DNA of 64,000 bases. It comes from CAG-390 sp045644325. Lineage in GTDB: Bacteria > Bacillota > Clostridia > Oscillospirales > CAG-272. The number at the start of each line of letters is the position of its first letter. Position 1 is the stretch's first letter. The notes below the pieces were generated by a model. It did no database searches, was not told where the DNA came from, and saw nothing but the letters and a program-made list of their open reading frames with translations. The stretch lies in contig JAZRGT010000045.1 of NCBI GenBank assembly GCA_045644325.1, forward strand, positions 1 through 64,000, written 5' to 3'. Position numbers and translations under genes: made by a program. Below, one piece after another: positions 25,599 to 35,066 of this stretch.

Positions 25599-28055
25599 AT
25601 GCCCCATTACACAGAAAAAATCGACCAGATCACACTTCCCGTCATTCCGATAGGCGACGCCGTTGCGTTTCCGCCCTTCCCTATCGGCATCGAGCTTGAC
25701 GACAAGCTCGTTTCCGCCGCTGTTGAAGCAGCGGGTGCGACCGGAATGCTCGTTTTTCTCGTTTCCGAAAACGGAGAGCTTGAAGGTCAGGAGCCACCCG
25801 AAACCCTGTTCAACGTAGGTACGATTGCAAAGATCAGACAGAGTGTCAAGAACGATAACGGAACCAATCTTCTCTGCGAATGCCGCTCTCGCGCCATCGC
25901 AATCGACTACAAAAAGACCGGCAAGATCATAACAGCTTCCCTCATTGCCAAAGAGATCTCACTCGTTGACGATGGCGGTCTCAAGGGTGAGGCATACTGC
26001 CGTGAGCTGCGCCGCGAGCTCGACCGTATGCTGGGCTACGTAGGTAAGGCCTCCAGCACGATACGCGACGAGGCTAAAAGAATGACCGATCCCGCTCTTC
26101 TCTGCGACTTTATAGCTTCCTCGGTTCTCGTCCGCTTCTTAGACAAGCGTAAGATACTCGCGGAGTTCGATCCCTTTGAGCGCGCAGAGCTCCTGCTCGA
26201 AATTCTCAGAAGCGAAAGCGATCTGATGCGCTACGAAAACGAGATTCAGGAAAAAACACGCGCTCGCGTTGCCCAGAATCAACGCGAATATTATATGCGC
26301 GAGCAGCTCAAAGCACTCGAGGACGAGCTCGGAATGAACGAGGAGGATCCCGACGACTGTACCTCAAAGATCAGAAATGCGGATATTCCCGATGAGGTTC
26401 GTGAAAAGCTGTTCAAAGAAAATGACCGCCTTTCCAAAACTCCCTTCGGCTCTGCCGAAGCGGCGGTTCTCCGCAACTATATCGAAACAGTTCTCGAGCT
26501 CCCTTGGAACAAGAGAACCGCTGACCGCGTAAGCGTTTCGGCGGCAAAGAAGATTCTCGATGCCGATCACGACGGAATGAAGAAGGTCAAGGAGCGCATC
26601 CTTGAATACCTTGCGGTCAAGCAGCTTTCTCCCGAACTCAAAAACCAGATCATCTGCCTTGTCGGCCCTCCCGGCACGGGTAAGACCTCTATCGCGGCTT
26701 CTATCGCAAACGCGATGAACCGCAAATATATCCGCGTATCCCTCGGCGGTATTCACGATGAATCCGATATCCGCGGCCACAGAAAGACCTACGTTGCCTC
26801 GATGCCCGGCAGAATTATGGCAGCTATGGAAAAGGTCGGCGTCAAGAACCCCTTGATGCTTCTCGACGAGATCGACAAACTGACCTCCGATATGCGCGGT
26901 GACCCCGCATCAGCTCTCCTCGAGGTTCTCGACCCCGAGCAGAACAAGACCTTCCGCGACCACTTTATCGAGCTCGATTTCGATCTTTCGGAATGTCTGT
27001 TCATCACCACGGCAAATACTCTTGATACCATCCCGCGCCCCTTGCTCGACCGTATGGAGGTAATCGAGCTCTCAAGCTACACTCGCCGCGAAAAGCTCGC
27101 TATCGCGAAAAACCATCTTCTTCCGAAGCAGCGCGAGCGTCACGGTCTTGACGGCCGTAAGCTCAGAATGACCGACGAGGCACTTTACGAGATCATCGAC
27201 TGCTACGTCCGCGAGGCGGGTGTCCGTAATCTTGAACGCACCATTGCAGAGCTTTGCCGCAAGGCTGCCAAAAAGATCGTCGAATCCGAGGGTACGATCA
27301 AGCGCATCACTATTGATAAAAACGATATCGCCTCCTATCTCGGCGGCAGAAAAATACTCCCCGAGCTCACAGCTAAGGAAGACCTCGTTGGCGTTGTTAA
27401 CGGTCTCGCATACACTGAAGTGGGCGGAGATATGCTCAAGGTTGAGGTTGCGATTCTTGAGGGAACCGGTAAGCTCGAGCTGACGGGTTCGCTTGGCGAC
27501 GTTATGAAGGAATCGGCAAAGGCTGCGCTCACCTATATCCGTTCGATCGCGTCGAAATACGGTATTCCCGCAGATTTCTATAAGACGAAAGACATACATA
27601 TCCACGTTCCCGAAGGCGCGGTTCCGAAGGACGGTCCTTCCGCGGGCGTGACAATGACGACGGCTCTCTGCTCGGCTCTTTCGGGCATCCCCGTGCGTCA
27701 CGATGTGGCTATGACGGGTGAGGTCACTCTCACCGGAAGAGTTCTCGCTATCGGCGGACTCCGCGAAAAGACTATGGCAGCTTACGCCGCAGGCATTAAG
27801 ACCGTGCTCATCCCCGCGGACAACGAGGTCAATCTCGAGGAGGTCGACGAAGAGGTACGCGCTAACATTAAATTCATCACCTGCCGCCGCGCAGAAGAGG
27901 TTCTCGCTCACGCGCTCGTCTCTTCTCCCGCAGATGAGATCTTCACTGAAAACGGTAAGTCGGATGAAGGATATGAAAGCACGCTTTCTGGCGTTATCAT
28001 CAACAATCCCACAGCGGAAATTCCCGCTATAAGAGGCAAGAAACATGGCAATTAA
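25599..28055 (+). CDS. lon: ATP-dependent protease La (Lon)
   Basis: Lon is a cytoplasmic AAA+ protease that degrades damaged and regulatory proteins. The 818-residue product has the N-terminal LON substrate domain (about residues 10-210), the Walker A GPPGTGKTS near residue 355, the Walker B MLLDEIDKL, and a C-terminal serine protease domain with the dyad Ser681 (DGPSAGV) and Lys724 (GGLREKTMAA). All motifs are intact. Its last codons overlap the start of engB by 11 bp, the widespread lon-engB arrangement. Confidence 0.97.
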   Translation: MPHYTEKIDQITLPVIPIGDAVAFPPFPIGIELDDKLVSAAVEAAGATGMLVFLVSENGELEGQEPPETLFNVGTIAKIRQSVKNDNGTNLLCECRSRAIAIDYKKTGKIITASLIAKEISLVDDGGLKGEAYCRELRRELDRMLGYVGKASSTIRDEAKRMTDPALLCDFIASSVLVRFLDKRKILAEFDPFERAELLLEILRSESDLMRYENEIQEKTRARVAQNQREYYMREQLKALEDELGMNEEDPDDCTSKIRNADIPDEVREKLFKENDRLSKTPFGSAEAAVLRNYIETVLELPWNKRTADRVSVSAAKKILDADHDGMKKVKERILEYLAVKQLSPELKNQIICLVGPPGTGKTSIAASIANAMNRKYIRVSLGGIHDESDIRGHRKTYVASMPGRIMAAMEKVGVKNPLMLLDEIDKLTSDMRGDPASALLEVLDPEQNKTFRDHFIELDFDLSECLFITTANTLDTIPRPLLDRMEVIELSSYTRREKLAIAKNHLLPKQRERHGLDGRKLRMTDEALYEIIDCYVREAGVRNLERTIAELCRKAAKKIVESEGTIKRITIDKNDIASYLGGRKILPELTAKEDLVGVVNGLAYTEVGGDMLKVEVAILEGTGKLELTGSLGDVMKESAKAALTYIRSIASKYGIPADFYKTKDIHIHVPEGAVPKDGPSAGVTMTTALCSALSGIPVRHDVAMTGEVTLTGRVLAIGGLREKTMAAYAAGIKTVLIPADNEVNLEEVDEEVRANIKFITCRRAEEVLAHALVSSPADEIFTENGKSDEGYESTLSGVIINNPTAEIPAIRGKKHGN

Positions 28056-28650
28056 TATTCAGAATTCAAATCTCGAGATCACCGCGGGCAGAATCGATCA
28101 GTTCCCGAGCAAGGCTATCCCTCAGATAGTATTTTCGGGCAGATCGAACGTGGGCAAGAGCTCTCTTATCAACACCATGCTCGGCAGAAAGTCGCTCGCA
28201 CGCGTCAGTTCGGCTCCCGGTAAGACCATTACAGTCAATTTCTACAACGTAGATAACAAGATAATGCTCGTCGACCTTCCCGGCTACGGCTTTGCGAAGC
28301 GTCCCGAAAGCGAAAAGAAGCGTTGGAGCGCACTTACCGACGGTTATTTTACCAACAACCCCAACTTCGACCGTCTCAAGCTCGCAGTTCAGCTCGTCGA
28401 CCTTGAGGTAGGTCCCACTCAGGATGACCTGATGATGATCAACTATCTCGCAGAGATGGAGATTCCCTTCGTCATCGTGGCATCAAAGGCAGACAAACCC
28501 AACAAAACCAACCGCGCAAAGGCTCTCGAGCTCCTTCACAACCACGAGTACATTCCCGAGGGAACCGAGATCATTCCCTTCTCGGCAAAGTCGGGTGAAG
28601 GAAAGGAGCAGCTCTGGAAGCTCTTCTTTGCGGTCACTTCGCAAAAATAA
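28045..28650 (+). CDS. engB: ribosome biogenesis GTPase YsxC/EngB
   Basis: The 201-residue GTPase assists late 50S assembly. The G1 loop is GRSNVGKSSL (about residues 33-42), followed by APGKTITVNFYNV (G2 region), VDLPGYGFAK (G3) and ASKADKPNK (G4, in the form xKxD), with FSAKSGEGKEQLW at the end (G5). Length is normal. It overlaps lon at its start and is followed 6 bp later by an M50 peptidase. Confidence 0.96.
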   Translation: MAINIQNSNLEITAGRIDQFPSKAIPQIVFSGRSNVGKSSLINTMLGRKSLARVSSAPGKTITVNFYNVDNKIMLVDLPGYGFAKRPESEKKRWSALTDGYFTNNPNFDRLKLAVQLVDLEVGPTQDDLMMINYLAEMEIPFVIVASKADKPNKTNRAKALELLHNHEYIPEGTEIIPFSAKSGEGKEQLWKLFFAVTSQK

Positions 28651-28656
28651 ACTAAA

Positions 28657-29364
28657 ATGTTCAGATATCTTATTACAAACGGGCTCGACGGGATTCAAGG
28701 CTACCTCGTCTCGCTTGCCCTTACTCTGCCGATAATTTTGTTCTCGCTCACTTTACACGAATGTGCTCACGGCTGGATGGCTATGAAGCTCGGCGACCGC
28801 ACCGCTTACAATCTCGGCAGACTTACTCTCAATCCGATAAAGCACCTCGATCCCATCGGATTTATCTGTATGCTCATCTTCGGCTACGGATGGGCAAAGC
28901 CCGTTCCGATCGTGGTTCGTAACTTCAAGAATCCGCGCAAGGGTATGGCGATCTCCGCTATCGCAGGACCGATCAGCAATCTGCTCCTCGGCTTTTGCTT
29001 CGTCATTCTTCATTATGTTGCGCAATACGTGATCTATCTTATTTTCGGATTCGGAAGCTCGATAACCGAAAGATCACTTATCATCTGCCAGCTCGTTCTC
29101 ATTTTCTTTCAGATGGGAGCACAGCTCAATGTCTATCTCGCCGTATTCAACCTCCTTCCCGTACCGCCCTTTGACGGCTCGAGATTTTTCTACGTATTTC
29201 TGCCGCCCAAGTGGTACTTCAAGGTTATGCAGTACGAAAGATACATTATGATCGGCATTCTCGTTCTGTTTTATTTCGGTATACTTTCGATACCGCTTGA
29301 TTTCATTTCGGGTCTGATCCTCGACGGCATGTATTGGCTCGTCGGTCTCATCCCGATTTTCTGA
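28657..29364 (+). CDS. site-2 protease family (M50) membrane peptidase
   Basis: A 235-residue integral membrane metalloprotease. The zinc site HECAH is at residues 34-38 in the first membrane helix, and the third ligand motif is NLLPVPPFDGSRF near residue 165. About five hydrophobic segments are visible. M50 enzymes of this short type cut transmembrane peptides, for example in sigma-factor or sporulation signalling; the target here is unknown. In Clostridia this gene commonly precedes scpA, as here. Confidence 0.9.
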   Translation: MFRYLITNGLDGIQGYLVSLALTLPIILFSLTLHECAHGWMAMKLGDRTAYNLGRLTLNPIKHLDPIGFICMLIFGYGWAKPVPIVVRNFKNPRKGMAISAIAGPISNLLLGFCFVILHYVAQYVIYLIFGFGSSITERSLIICQLVLIFFQMGAQLNVYLAVFNLLPVPPFDGSRFFYVFLPPKWYFKVMQYERYIMIGILVLFYFGILSIPLDFISGLILDGMYWLVGLIPIF

Positions 29365-29371
29365 GGACATT

Positions 29372-30163
29372 ATGGAAGAAACCATTTCTTACAAGCTTGA
29401 GAAGTTTGAAGGCCCTCTCGACCTGCTTCTCTCGCTGATCAAAAAAAACAAGGTGCAGATAGAGGATATACCGATATCCCTCATCTGCGAGCAATACGTT
29501 GAATATATCGCCAAGGCGCAAAAGCTCGATATGGAGCTTGCGGTGGAATTCCTCGTTATGGCAAGCGATCTGATGTTCATCAAGAGCAAGATGCTTCTGC
29601 CGCGTGAGGAGGACGAACCCGAGGAAGACCCTCGTGCAAAGCTGGCGGATGCTCTTGCAAGGCTCGAAGCCGCAAAGAGCGTTGCGGGCGAGCTCGGCAA
29701 GCGTTACGCGCAGTACTCGGGACGTATGGCAAAGGATTCGGAGGATATCTCCCCCGATAAAACCTACGTTAAGGACTATGACGCCGCGGTGCTCGTTCCC
29801 GCTATGCGCCGCGTGCTTGCGGAATACCGCGATACAGAGGCAATCTCAACGGGTCTCGTTCGTCCGATCGTGGCGCGGCCGATAGTTCCCGTCCGTATAA
29901 AAATTATGGGCATTATGAGGCATTTCAAGGATCTTGAATCCCGCCCCTCGCTCGGTGATCTTCTTGACGAAGCCGACTCACGCCCCGAGCTCGTTGCCAT
30001 CTTCATCGGTGTTCTTGAGCTTATCAAGATGAAGCGCGTGCTTCTTGTTGAGGAGCTCGATGAATTCGGTAATCCTCGCGGAATTTCAACGAGATTCAAG
30101 GCAAATCCCGAATTCGGCACAGAGCTTCCCGACGATCTCGAGATCGACGGCTACAACGAATAA
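29372..30163 (+). CDS. scpA: segregation and condensation protein A
   Basis: ScpA is the kleisin that bridges the two SMC heads. The 263-residue protein starts YKLEKFEGPLDLLLSLIKKN, the diagnostic N-terminal helix pair that binds the SMC neck, continues with MASDLMFIKSKMLLPRE, and ends in a winged-helix part with FIGVLELIKMKRVLL that binds the SMC cap. Eight bases separate it from the M50 gene and twenty from scpB. Together with smc at 7.4 kb the complete complex is encoded in this window. Confidence 0.95.
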   Translation: MEETISYKLEKFEGPLDLLLSLIKKNKVQIEDIPISLICEQYVEYIAKAQKLDMELAVEFLVMASDLMFIKSKMLLPREEDEPEEDPRAKLADALARLEAAKSVAGELGKRYAQYSGRMAKDSEDISPDKTYVKDYDAAVLVPAMRRVLAEYRDTEAISTGLVRPIVARPIVPVRIKIMGIMRHFKDLESRPSLGDLLDEADSRPELVAIFIGVLELIKMKRVLLVEELDEFGNPRGISTRFKANPEFGTELPDDLEIDGYNE

Positions 30164-30182
30164 CATATTTAAGGTAAACAAA

Positions 30183-30848
30183 ATGGATCAGGAAAATAAA
30201 CTTTCGGAAATTCGCAAGATTGAGGGCGCGCTTGAGGCTATACTCTTTGCGGCGGGTCATCCCGTCAGCTACGAAAAGATCGGCGAGGCTCTTGAGCTGA
30301 CTCCCGGCGACGCCAAAAGAATCGCAGAGCATCTTGCGGAAAAATACAACAACAACACCGACGGCGGCATTATGATGCTCCTCTTCCCCGACACCTGTCA
30401 GCTTTGCTCGCGCGAGGATTACATCCCCTACGTCCGCATTGCTCTCGGCATACGCCGCGGAGGAAATCTTTCGAACTCGGCTCTCGAGGTTCTTGCCATC
30501 GTCGCGTACAATCAGCCGGTAACGCGTTCCTTTATCGACACGGTGCGCGGAGTTGACTCGGCTTACGCGGTCGGTTCGCTCCTTGACAAGGAATTGATCG
30601 AGCCCTGCGGCAAGCTTGATGCCCCCGGCAGACCCACGCTCCTTGCAACCACGGAAAAATTCCTTCGTGTATTCGGTCTTAATAATCTCGGTGATCTTCC
30701 CGAGGGCGGCGCACTTCGCGGTGCGGCTGACGCTCTCCTTGAAGCCGAGGAGGAAGACGAACAGCTTTCGCTCGAGCTTGATGACACCGCCTCCCCCGAC
30801 GCTACCGCCGAGGATGAGGAAGAGCTCTACACTCCCGACGAGGAATAA
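30183..30848 (+). CDS. scpB: segregation and condensation protein B
   Basis: ScpB forms winged-helix dimers that stabilise the ScpA linker in the SMC complex. The 221-residue product has IEGALEAILFAAGHPVSYEKI, then NLSNSALEVLAIVAYNQPVTR, IRGVDS-like VRGVDSAYAVGSLLDKELIE and GRPTLLATTEKFLRVFGL. The acidic tail (rich in Glu and Asp, about residues 185-221) is usual. The start is ATG at 30183 with AAGG upstream; the frame is open into scpA but earlier starts lack a ribosome site. Confidence 0.95.
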   Translation: MDQENKLSEIRKIEGALEAILFAAGHPVSYEKIGEALELTPGDAKRIAEHLAEKYNNNTDGGIMMLLFPDTCQLCSREDYIPYVRIALGIRRGGNLSNSALEVLAIVAYNQPVTRSFIDTVRGVDSAYAVGSLLDKELIEPCGKLDAPGRPTLLATTEKFLRVFGLNNLGDLPEGGALRGAADALLEAEEEDEQLSLELDDTASPDATAEDEEELYTPDEE

Positions 30849-30873
30849 AAATCTTCAAAAAACATAAAGGCAG

Positions 30874-31557
30874 GTGATTCATCTGACAGCACTATACATC
30901 ATCGGCGGCATTGTACTCTTTTTCGCCTTTATAGCATCTCTGCGTGCCGAGGTTTTAATTGCATATTCGGATGAATTCGCCCTGACCATACGGGTGCTCG
31001 GCATACCGATTAAAATTCTTCCGAAAAAGAAGAAAAAAGTAAAGATCTCCGCCTACTCGCGCAAGAACCGCGCGAAATACGAGGCGGCGGAAAAGGAAAA
31101 GGCTCTCAAAAAGGCAAAAAAGAAAGCCGACAAGAAAAAGAAAAAGGATGCCGCCAAGGCAAAGAAAAAAGCCGACAAGGCCGCGGGAAAGGCGAAGCCG
31201 AAAAAGCCGATAGGTGACATCATCGATATGATAAGAGATCTTGTCGCGGTTGCCGTTCTTCGCTTCGCAAAGCACCTTCGCATCCGCATTGCAAGACTTC
31301 ACATTGCTGTCGGAACGGGTGACGCCGCATCAACGGCTATTCTCTACGGTGCGATCGCGCCCACGGTTGCGTGCATTGCGGCATATCTCGACTCAACCTC
31401 AACTCTTCGCCATCCCACCAAAACAGACGTCGATATACACGCAGACTATCTTTCGGAAAAGATGGTGATCGACATTGAGATCGGATTCTCGATATGCGTA
31501 TGGCAGCTTTTCGATATTCTCTTCCGCACGGGCTTCAGGCTCACCAAACATTTGTAA
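30874..31557 (+). CDS. DUF2953-like membrane protein with Lys/Ala-rich insert
   Basis: A 227-residue protein with one N-terminal membrane segment (about residues 3-23), a strongly basic Lys/Ala-rich stretch with coiled-coil character (about 50-112), and a C-terminal part with GTGDAASTAILYGAIAPT, the pattern of DUF2953 proteins that often precede ytfJ in Clostridia. The start is uncertain: GTG at 30874 opens the frame, but AGGTGA at 30872-30877 is better spaced for CTG at 30883. Function is unknown; its place before ytfJ hints at a sporulation role. Confidence 0.7.
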   Translation: MIHLTALYIIGGIVLFFAFIASLRAEVLIAYSDEFALTIRVLGIPIKILPKKKKKVKISAYSRKNRAKYEAAEKEKALKKAKKKADKKKKKDAAKAKKKADKAAGKAKPKKPIGDIIDMIRDLVAVAVLRFAKHLRIRIARLHIAVGTGDAASTAILYGAIAPTVACIAAYLDSTSTLRHPTKTDVDIHADYLSEKMVIDIEIGFSICVWQLFDILFRTGFRLTKHL

Positions 31558-31594
31558 AATAATATTTGATTCATATATGAAAGGATCTAAAGCT

Positions 31595-32023
31595 ATGGCA
31601 AACGAAAACAAGCTTCAGGAAATCATCGCCGCGTCCCTCGAAAATATCCGTTCTATGGTTGACGCGAACACCGTAATCGGTAATCCCATCAACACCCCTC
31701 AGGGTACTACCATCATCCCCGTTTCCAAGATCTCTCTCGGCTTCGCATCGGGCGGTCTTGATTATGCAAGCAAGACAGAGGAGGCTGTCCGCGCACGCCT
31801 TCAGAATTTCGGCGGCGGAGGAGGAACAGGTCTTTCCGTTGTTCCCGTAGGTTTCCTTGTTGTATCTCCCGACGGTTCTGTCGATATGATCAACGTAGGT
31901 ATGGAATACAAGAGCGGCCCTATCGAGCAGGTTGCCGACGTTGTTGAACGCGCTCCCGAGATCATCGCAAAGATCAAAGCTTTCTTCGCCAAGGACGCAG
32001 AGCCCGACACCGAGGAAGAATAA
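31595..32023 (+). CDS. ytfJ: spore protein YtfJ (GerW family)
   Basis: The 142-residue protein has all marks of the GerW/YtfJ family: IRSMVDANTVIGNPI, GTTIIPVSKISLGFASGG, a Gly-rich run near residue 75, and VSPDGSVDMINV. The family is made in the forespore under sigma-F or sigma-G in Bacillus and affects spore germination. ATG at 31595 has GAAAGGA upstream. The next gene is a sporulation-type carboxypeptidase. Confidence 0.92.
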   Translation: MANENKLQEIIAASLENIRSMVDANTVIGNPINTPQGTTIIPVSKISLGFASGGLDYASKTEEAVRARLQNFGGGGGTGLSVVPVGFLVVSPDGSVDMINVGMEYKSGPIEQVADVVERAPEIIAKIKAFFAKDAEPDTEEE

Positions 32024-32080
32024 GAATATCTTTTCGCCTTTCGAAATATATTTTCATAAGAATATATTTCGAGGTGAAAA

Positions 32081-33247
32081 ATGAACATCCCGCGCAAACT
32101 TATCGCATTGATTCTATGTACTCTCGTACTCCTGCCCGCACGCGCTCAAACCGTTTCGGGCAACCCCGAATATCTTACCGCAGAAGCCGCTCTGCCGACA
32201 GTATCGCTTGATATATCGACGTCGGCGGGCTCTGCGGTGCTTCTTGATGCAAGCGGACAGACAGTTCGTACTCTGTGGGAACAAAACGCTGACAAAAGGC
32301 GCGGTCCCGCAAGTACGACAAAGATAATGACCGCTCTCATTGCCGCCGAAAAAATGCCTCTGTCTGCTAAAATCACGGTACCCAAAGAAGCAGTCGGAGT
32401 CGAAGGTTCTTCCGTCTATCTTACCGAGGGCGAGATATTCACGCTCGAAGAATTGCTCTGCTGTACTCTGCTTGAATCGGCAAACGACGCCGCGGTCGCT
32501 GTCGCAATTGCGGTCGGCGGAAGCGTTGAGGATTTCGCCGCATTAATGAACGAAAAGTGCACAGAGCTTGGTTTGGTTGACACTCATTTCACAAATCCTC
32601 ACGGACTTGACGATGATGAGCATTATACCACTGCGCGCGAGCTCGGTATTATCGCCGCGGCTGCACTCGAAAATGAGGCTCTGCGCAATATATTCTCTAC
32701 ATATAAAATGACGGTAGCCGCGCCCGACGGCGGTGTTCGTCTGCTTATCAACCACAACAGACTCCTGCGGTCGATAGACGGTTGTATAGGTGTCAAAACC
32801 GGCTACACCAAGTCAAACGGCAGGTGTCTTGTTTCCGCGGCTGAGCGCGACGGATTGCGCCTTATCGCGGTAACTCTTGACGACGGCAACGATTGGCACG
32901 ACCACACGGTGATGCTTGAGGCGGGATTTGAAGCCTACGAAAGTGTCGAGCTGTGTGAGTATACAAATATCGCCTTGCCCGAGATAGACGTAACCGATGG
33001 CGAGCAATCCCGTGTCAGAACGACCGTGACAGACAGTGTGTTCGTAACACTTCCGAAAAGCGGCGCAAAGATCGAGTGTATAATTGACAGCATTTCTTCC
33101 CTTCCCGCCCCCGTATCACGCGGGCAAGGCGTTGGTGAAGTCATTTTCACTTGCGGCGGCAAGGAAATAGCTCGCGTACCACTTGTGACCGCCTACGCGG
33201 CGGCAAAGAAAAAAGAAAAAGGATTTTGGGATCGCCTATTCGGATGA
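32081..33247 (+). CDS. D-alanyl-D-alanine carboxypeptidase (DacF-like)
   Basis: A 388-residue low-molecular-weight penicillin-binding protein (peptidase S11) with a signal peptide (about residues 1-22, ending LPARAQ). The active-site motifs are STTK (near residue 78), ESAND as the SxN motif, and KTGYTKS. It trims the terminal D-Ala from peptidoglycan stem peptides outside the membrane. A C-terminal beta-rich domain and a basic amphipathic tail follow. The position after ytfJ fits the DacF/DacB branch, acting in vegetative or forespore wall, but sequence alone does not settle which. Confidence 0.9.
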   Translation: MNIPRKLIALILCTLVLLPARAQTVSGNPEYLTAEAALPTVSLDISTSAGSAVLLDASGQTVRTLWEQNADKRRGPASTTKIMTALIAAEKMPLSAKITVPKEAVGVEGSSVYLTEGEIFTLEELLCCTLLESANDAAVAVAIAVGGSVEDFAALMNEKCTELGLVDTHFTNPHGLDDDEHYTTARELGIIAAAALENEALRNIFSTYKMTVAAPDGGVRLLINHNRLLRSIDGCIGVKTGYTKSNGRCLVSAAERDGLRLIAVTLDDGNDWHDHTVMLEAGFEAYESVELCEYTNIALPEIDVTDGEQSRVRTTVTDSVFVTLPKSGAKIECIIDSISSLPAPVSRGQGVGEVIFTCGGKEIARVPLVTAYAAAKKKEKGFWDRLFG

Positions 33248-33262
33248 ATCCCTATATATAAT

Positions 33263-34018
33263 ATGGAAAAGATCAGACTTCAAAAATATTTTACCGATTG
33301 CGGCGTACTTTCGCGCCGTGCCGCAGAACGCGAGATCGAGGCGGGTCACGTTAAGGTAAACGGACAGATCGCAAAGGTCGGCGACAAGGTTATGCCGGGC
33401 GTTGATAAGGTTGTATGGAACGGCAGAGGCATCGTTTTCAAGCAGAACGTAGCCAAGCGCGTCATCGCACTCAACAAGCCTCGCGGATACGTTTGCACGG
33501 CATCCGATGAGCAAGGCAGAAAAATCGTCACCGAGCTTGTCGAGGATGCGGGCGGCAGACTCTACCCCATCGGACGCCTTGATATGCAGTCCGAGGGTCT
33601 TCTGCTTATGACGGATGACGGCGCGTTTGCTAACCTTATGATGCATCCCAAACACCATATTCCGAAGGAGTATAAGGTCAGCGTCAAGGGCAAGGTCGAC
33701 GAAAAGGCACTTGAGATCCTCCGTTCCGCGCTCGTTATAGATGGATACAAGATCACGCCCGCAGAAGTCGATATCATCGACACGCAGAAGGACGGTGCTC
33801 GTTTGAATTTTGTCATTTTCGAGGGCAGAAACCGACAGATCCGCAAAATGTGCGAGGCGGCAGGCCTTGAGGTCACCCGTCTGCGCCGTATCAAGATCGG
33901 TCCGATCTCTGTCAACGGCATCGCGCCCGGAACTTGGCGCAAGCTCCGCGACGACGAGGTCGCTTGGCTTCGCAGAATGGCAAAGCTTAAGCCCGAAACC
34001 AAATACGAAGAGGAATAA
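33263..34018 (+). CDS. rluB: pseudouridine synthase RluB
   Basis: The 251-residue enzyme has an N-terminal S4 RNA-binding domain (LQKYFTDCGVLSRRAAE and so on) and an RsuA/RluB catalytic domain with the active Asp in GRLDMQSEGLLLMTDDG and the KEYKV and GRNRQIRKMCEA motifs. It converts a uridine of 23S rRNA to pseudouridine. It follows the carboxypeptidase by 15 bp and is closed by a terminator. Confidence 0.93.
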   Translation: MEKIRLQKYFTDCGVLSRRAAEREIEAGHVKVNGQIAKVGDKVMPGVDKVVWNGRGIVFKQNVAKRVIALNKPRGYVCTASDEQGRKIVTELVEDAGGRLYPIGRLDMQSEGLLLMTDDGAFANLMMHPKHHIPKEYKVSVKGKVDEKALEILRSALVIDGYKITPAEVDIIDTQKDGARLNFVIFEGRNRQIRKMCEAAGLEVTRLRRIKIGPISVNGIAPGTWRKLRDDEVAWLRRMAKLKPETKYEEE

Positions 34019-34023
34019 TATTC

Positions 34024-34055
34024 GCCCCGTCGGTGCAGAGCTCCGACGGGGTTTT
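34024..34055 (+). terminator. rluB terminator
   Basis: CCCCGTCGG (34024-34032) pairs with CCGACGGGG (34042-34050), followed by TTTTAC. Confidence 0.8.
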
Positions 34056-34176
34056 ACAATATATTCCGACAAAAGTCGAGGGGAAACACTATATTTTGTG
34101 TTTTGTATGGTAATTTATGTCAATTATGCACAAATGCGACGGCGATTTTTTGTGCAAACTTTTTCGTGTTCTCCTA

Positions 34177-34205
34177 TTGCAAAATTTGGTGATTTATGGT
34201 AAAAT
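34177..34205 (+). promoter_or_regulatory. spo0A promoter and possible 0A-like box
   Basis: TTGCAA (34177-34182), 17 bp, TAAAAT (34200-34205). Upstream at 34064-34074 the minus strand reads TTTTGTCGGAA, one base off the Spo0A box core TGTCGAA, so feedback control is possible. No sigma-H consensus was found. Confidence 0.6.
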
Positions 34206-34244
34206 ATTACTGTAAAAATTATCCAATTGGAGGAATAAAAACGA

Positions 34245-35006
34245 ATGGAAAAGAATATTAAGATACTTATTGCAGACGAAAACGAGATCGACCGTCATCG
34301 CACCGCTGACGGCTTACGCCGCGCCGGCTTTCACCGTATAGAGGAAGCGCAAAACGGTGAGGAGGTCATCAACCGTATAGCTTCCGGCAACTACGACATT
34401 GTTATCACCGACGTATGGCTTTCCAAGCTCGACGGTATCGGAGTTCTCCGCCAGAGTCGCGCGATAGATTTCGGCGGCGCGCTCCCGCCCGTCTTTATCG
34501 TAACCTCGGCGATCTCGAATCAGAGTATTTTCGTTGACGCTATGAACGCAGGTGCTGCACTCTGTCTCTTAAAACCCGTAGATACCACAAGCCTTGCCGA
34601 GCATCTGATAAATCTTAACCGCGACCGAACTTCGCGTGAGGACAGAGTTCCCGACATTGAAACTCAGGTAACGAAGATCATCCATCAAATTGGCGTACCC
34701 GCACATATCAAGGGCTATCAATATCTCCGCACAGCAATTCTGCTCACCGTCCGCGACAGCGACATTATCAATTCGGTAACGAAGATACTCTATCCCACCG
34801 TTGCAAAGAAGTATCAGACCACGACCTCGCGTGTCGAGCGTGCGATCCGCCACGCGATCGAAGTCGCTTGGGACCGAGGTGACGTTGATACCCTCAATTC
34901 CTATTTCGGATACACGATACAGGATCAGCGCGGCAAGCCTACAAACTCGGAGTTTATAGCTATGATCGCAGATAATCTGCGACTTAAATATAAATTGTAT
35001 AAATAA
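34245..35006 (+). CDS. spo0A: sporulation master regulator Spo0A
   Basis: Spo0A is the phosphorylated DNA-binding regulator that commits the cell to sporulation. The 253-residue protein has a receiver domain (residues 5-125) with acidic residues Asp11 and Glu12, phospho-acceptor Asp56 (ITDVW), and Lys110 (LLKPVD). After a linker, the C-terminal effector domain contains GYQYLRTAIL and the recognition helix TTSRVERAIRHAIEVAW, unique to Spo0A. All key residues are present. It shows that the organism can sporulate or descends from a sporulating line. Neighbours are rluB and an unknown gene. Confidence 0.96.
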   Translation: MEKNIKILIADENEIDRHRTADGLRRAGFHRIEEAQNGEEVINRIASGNYDIVITDVWLSKLDGIGVLRQSRAIDFGGALPPVFIVTSAISNQSIFVDAMNAGAALCLLKPVDTTSLAEHLINLNRDRTSREDRVPDIETQVTKIIHQIGVPAHIKGYQYLRTAILLTVRDSDIINSVTKILYPTVAKKYQTTTSRVERAIRHAIEVAWDRGDVDTLNSYFGYTIQDQRGKPTNSEFIAMIADNLRLKYKLYK

Positions 35007-35008
35007 TC

Positions 35009-35037
35009 TTGACAAACCGCGCTTTTTGTTGTAAAAT
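35009..35037 (+). promoter_or_regulatory. promoter starting three bases after spo0A
   Basis: TTGACA (35009-35014), 17 bp, TAAAAT (35032-35037), directly behind the spo0A stop at 35004-35006 and 30 bp before the next gene. Confidence 0.75.
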
Positions 35038-35066
35038 CATCTTACCACGCCAATTGAGGTATTGCA

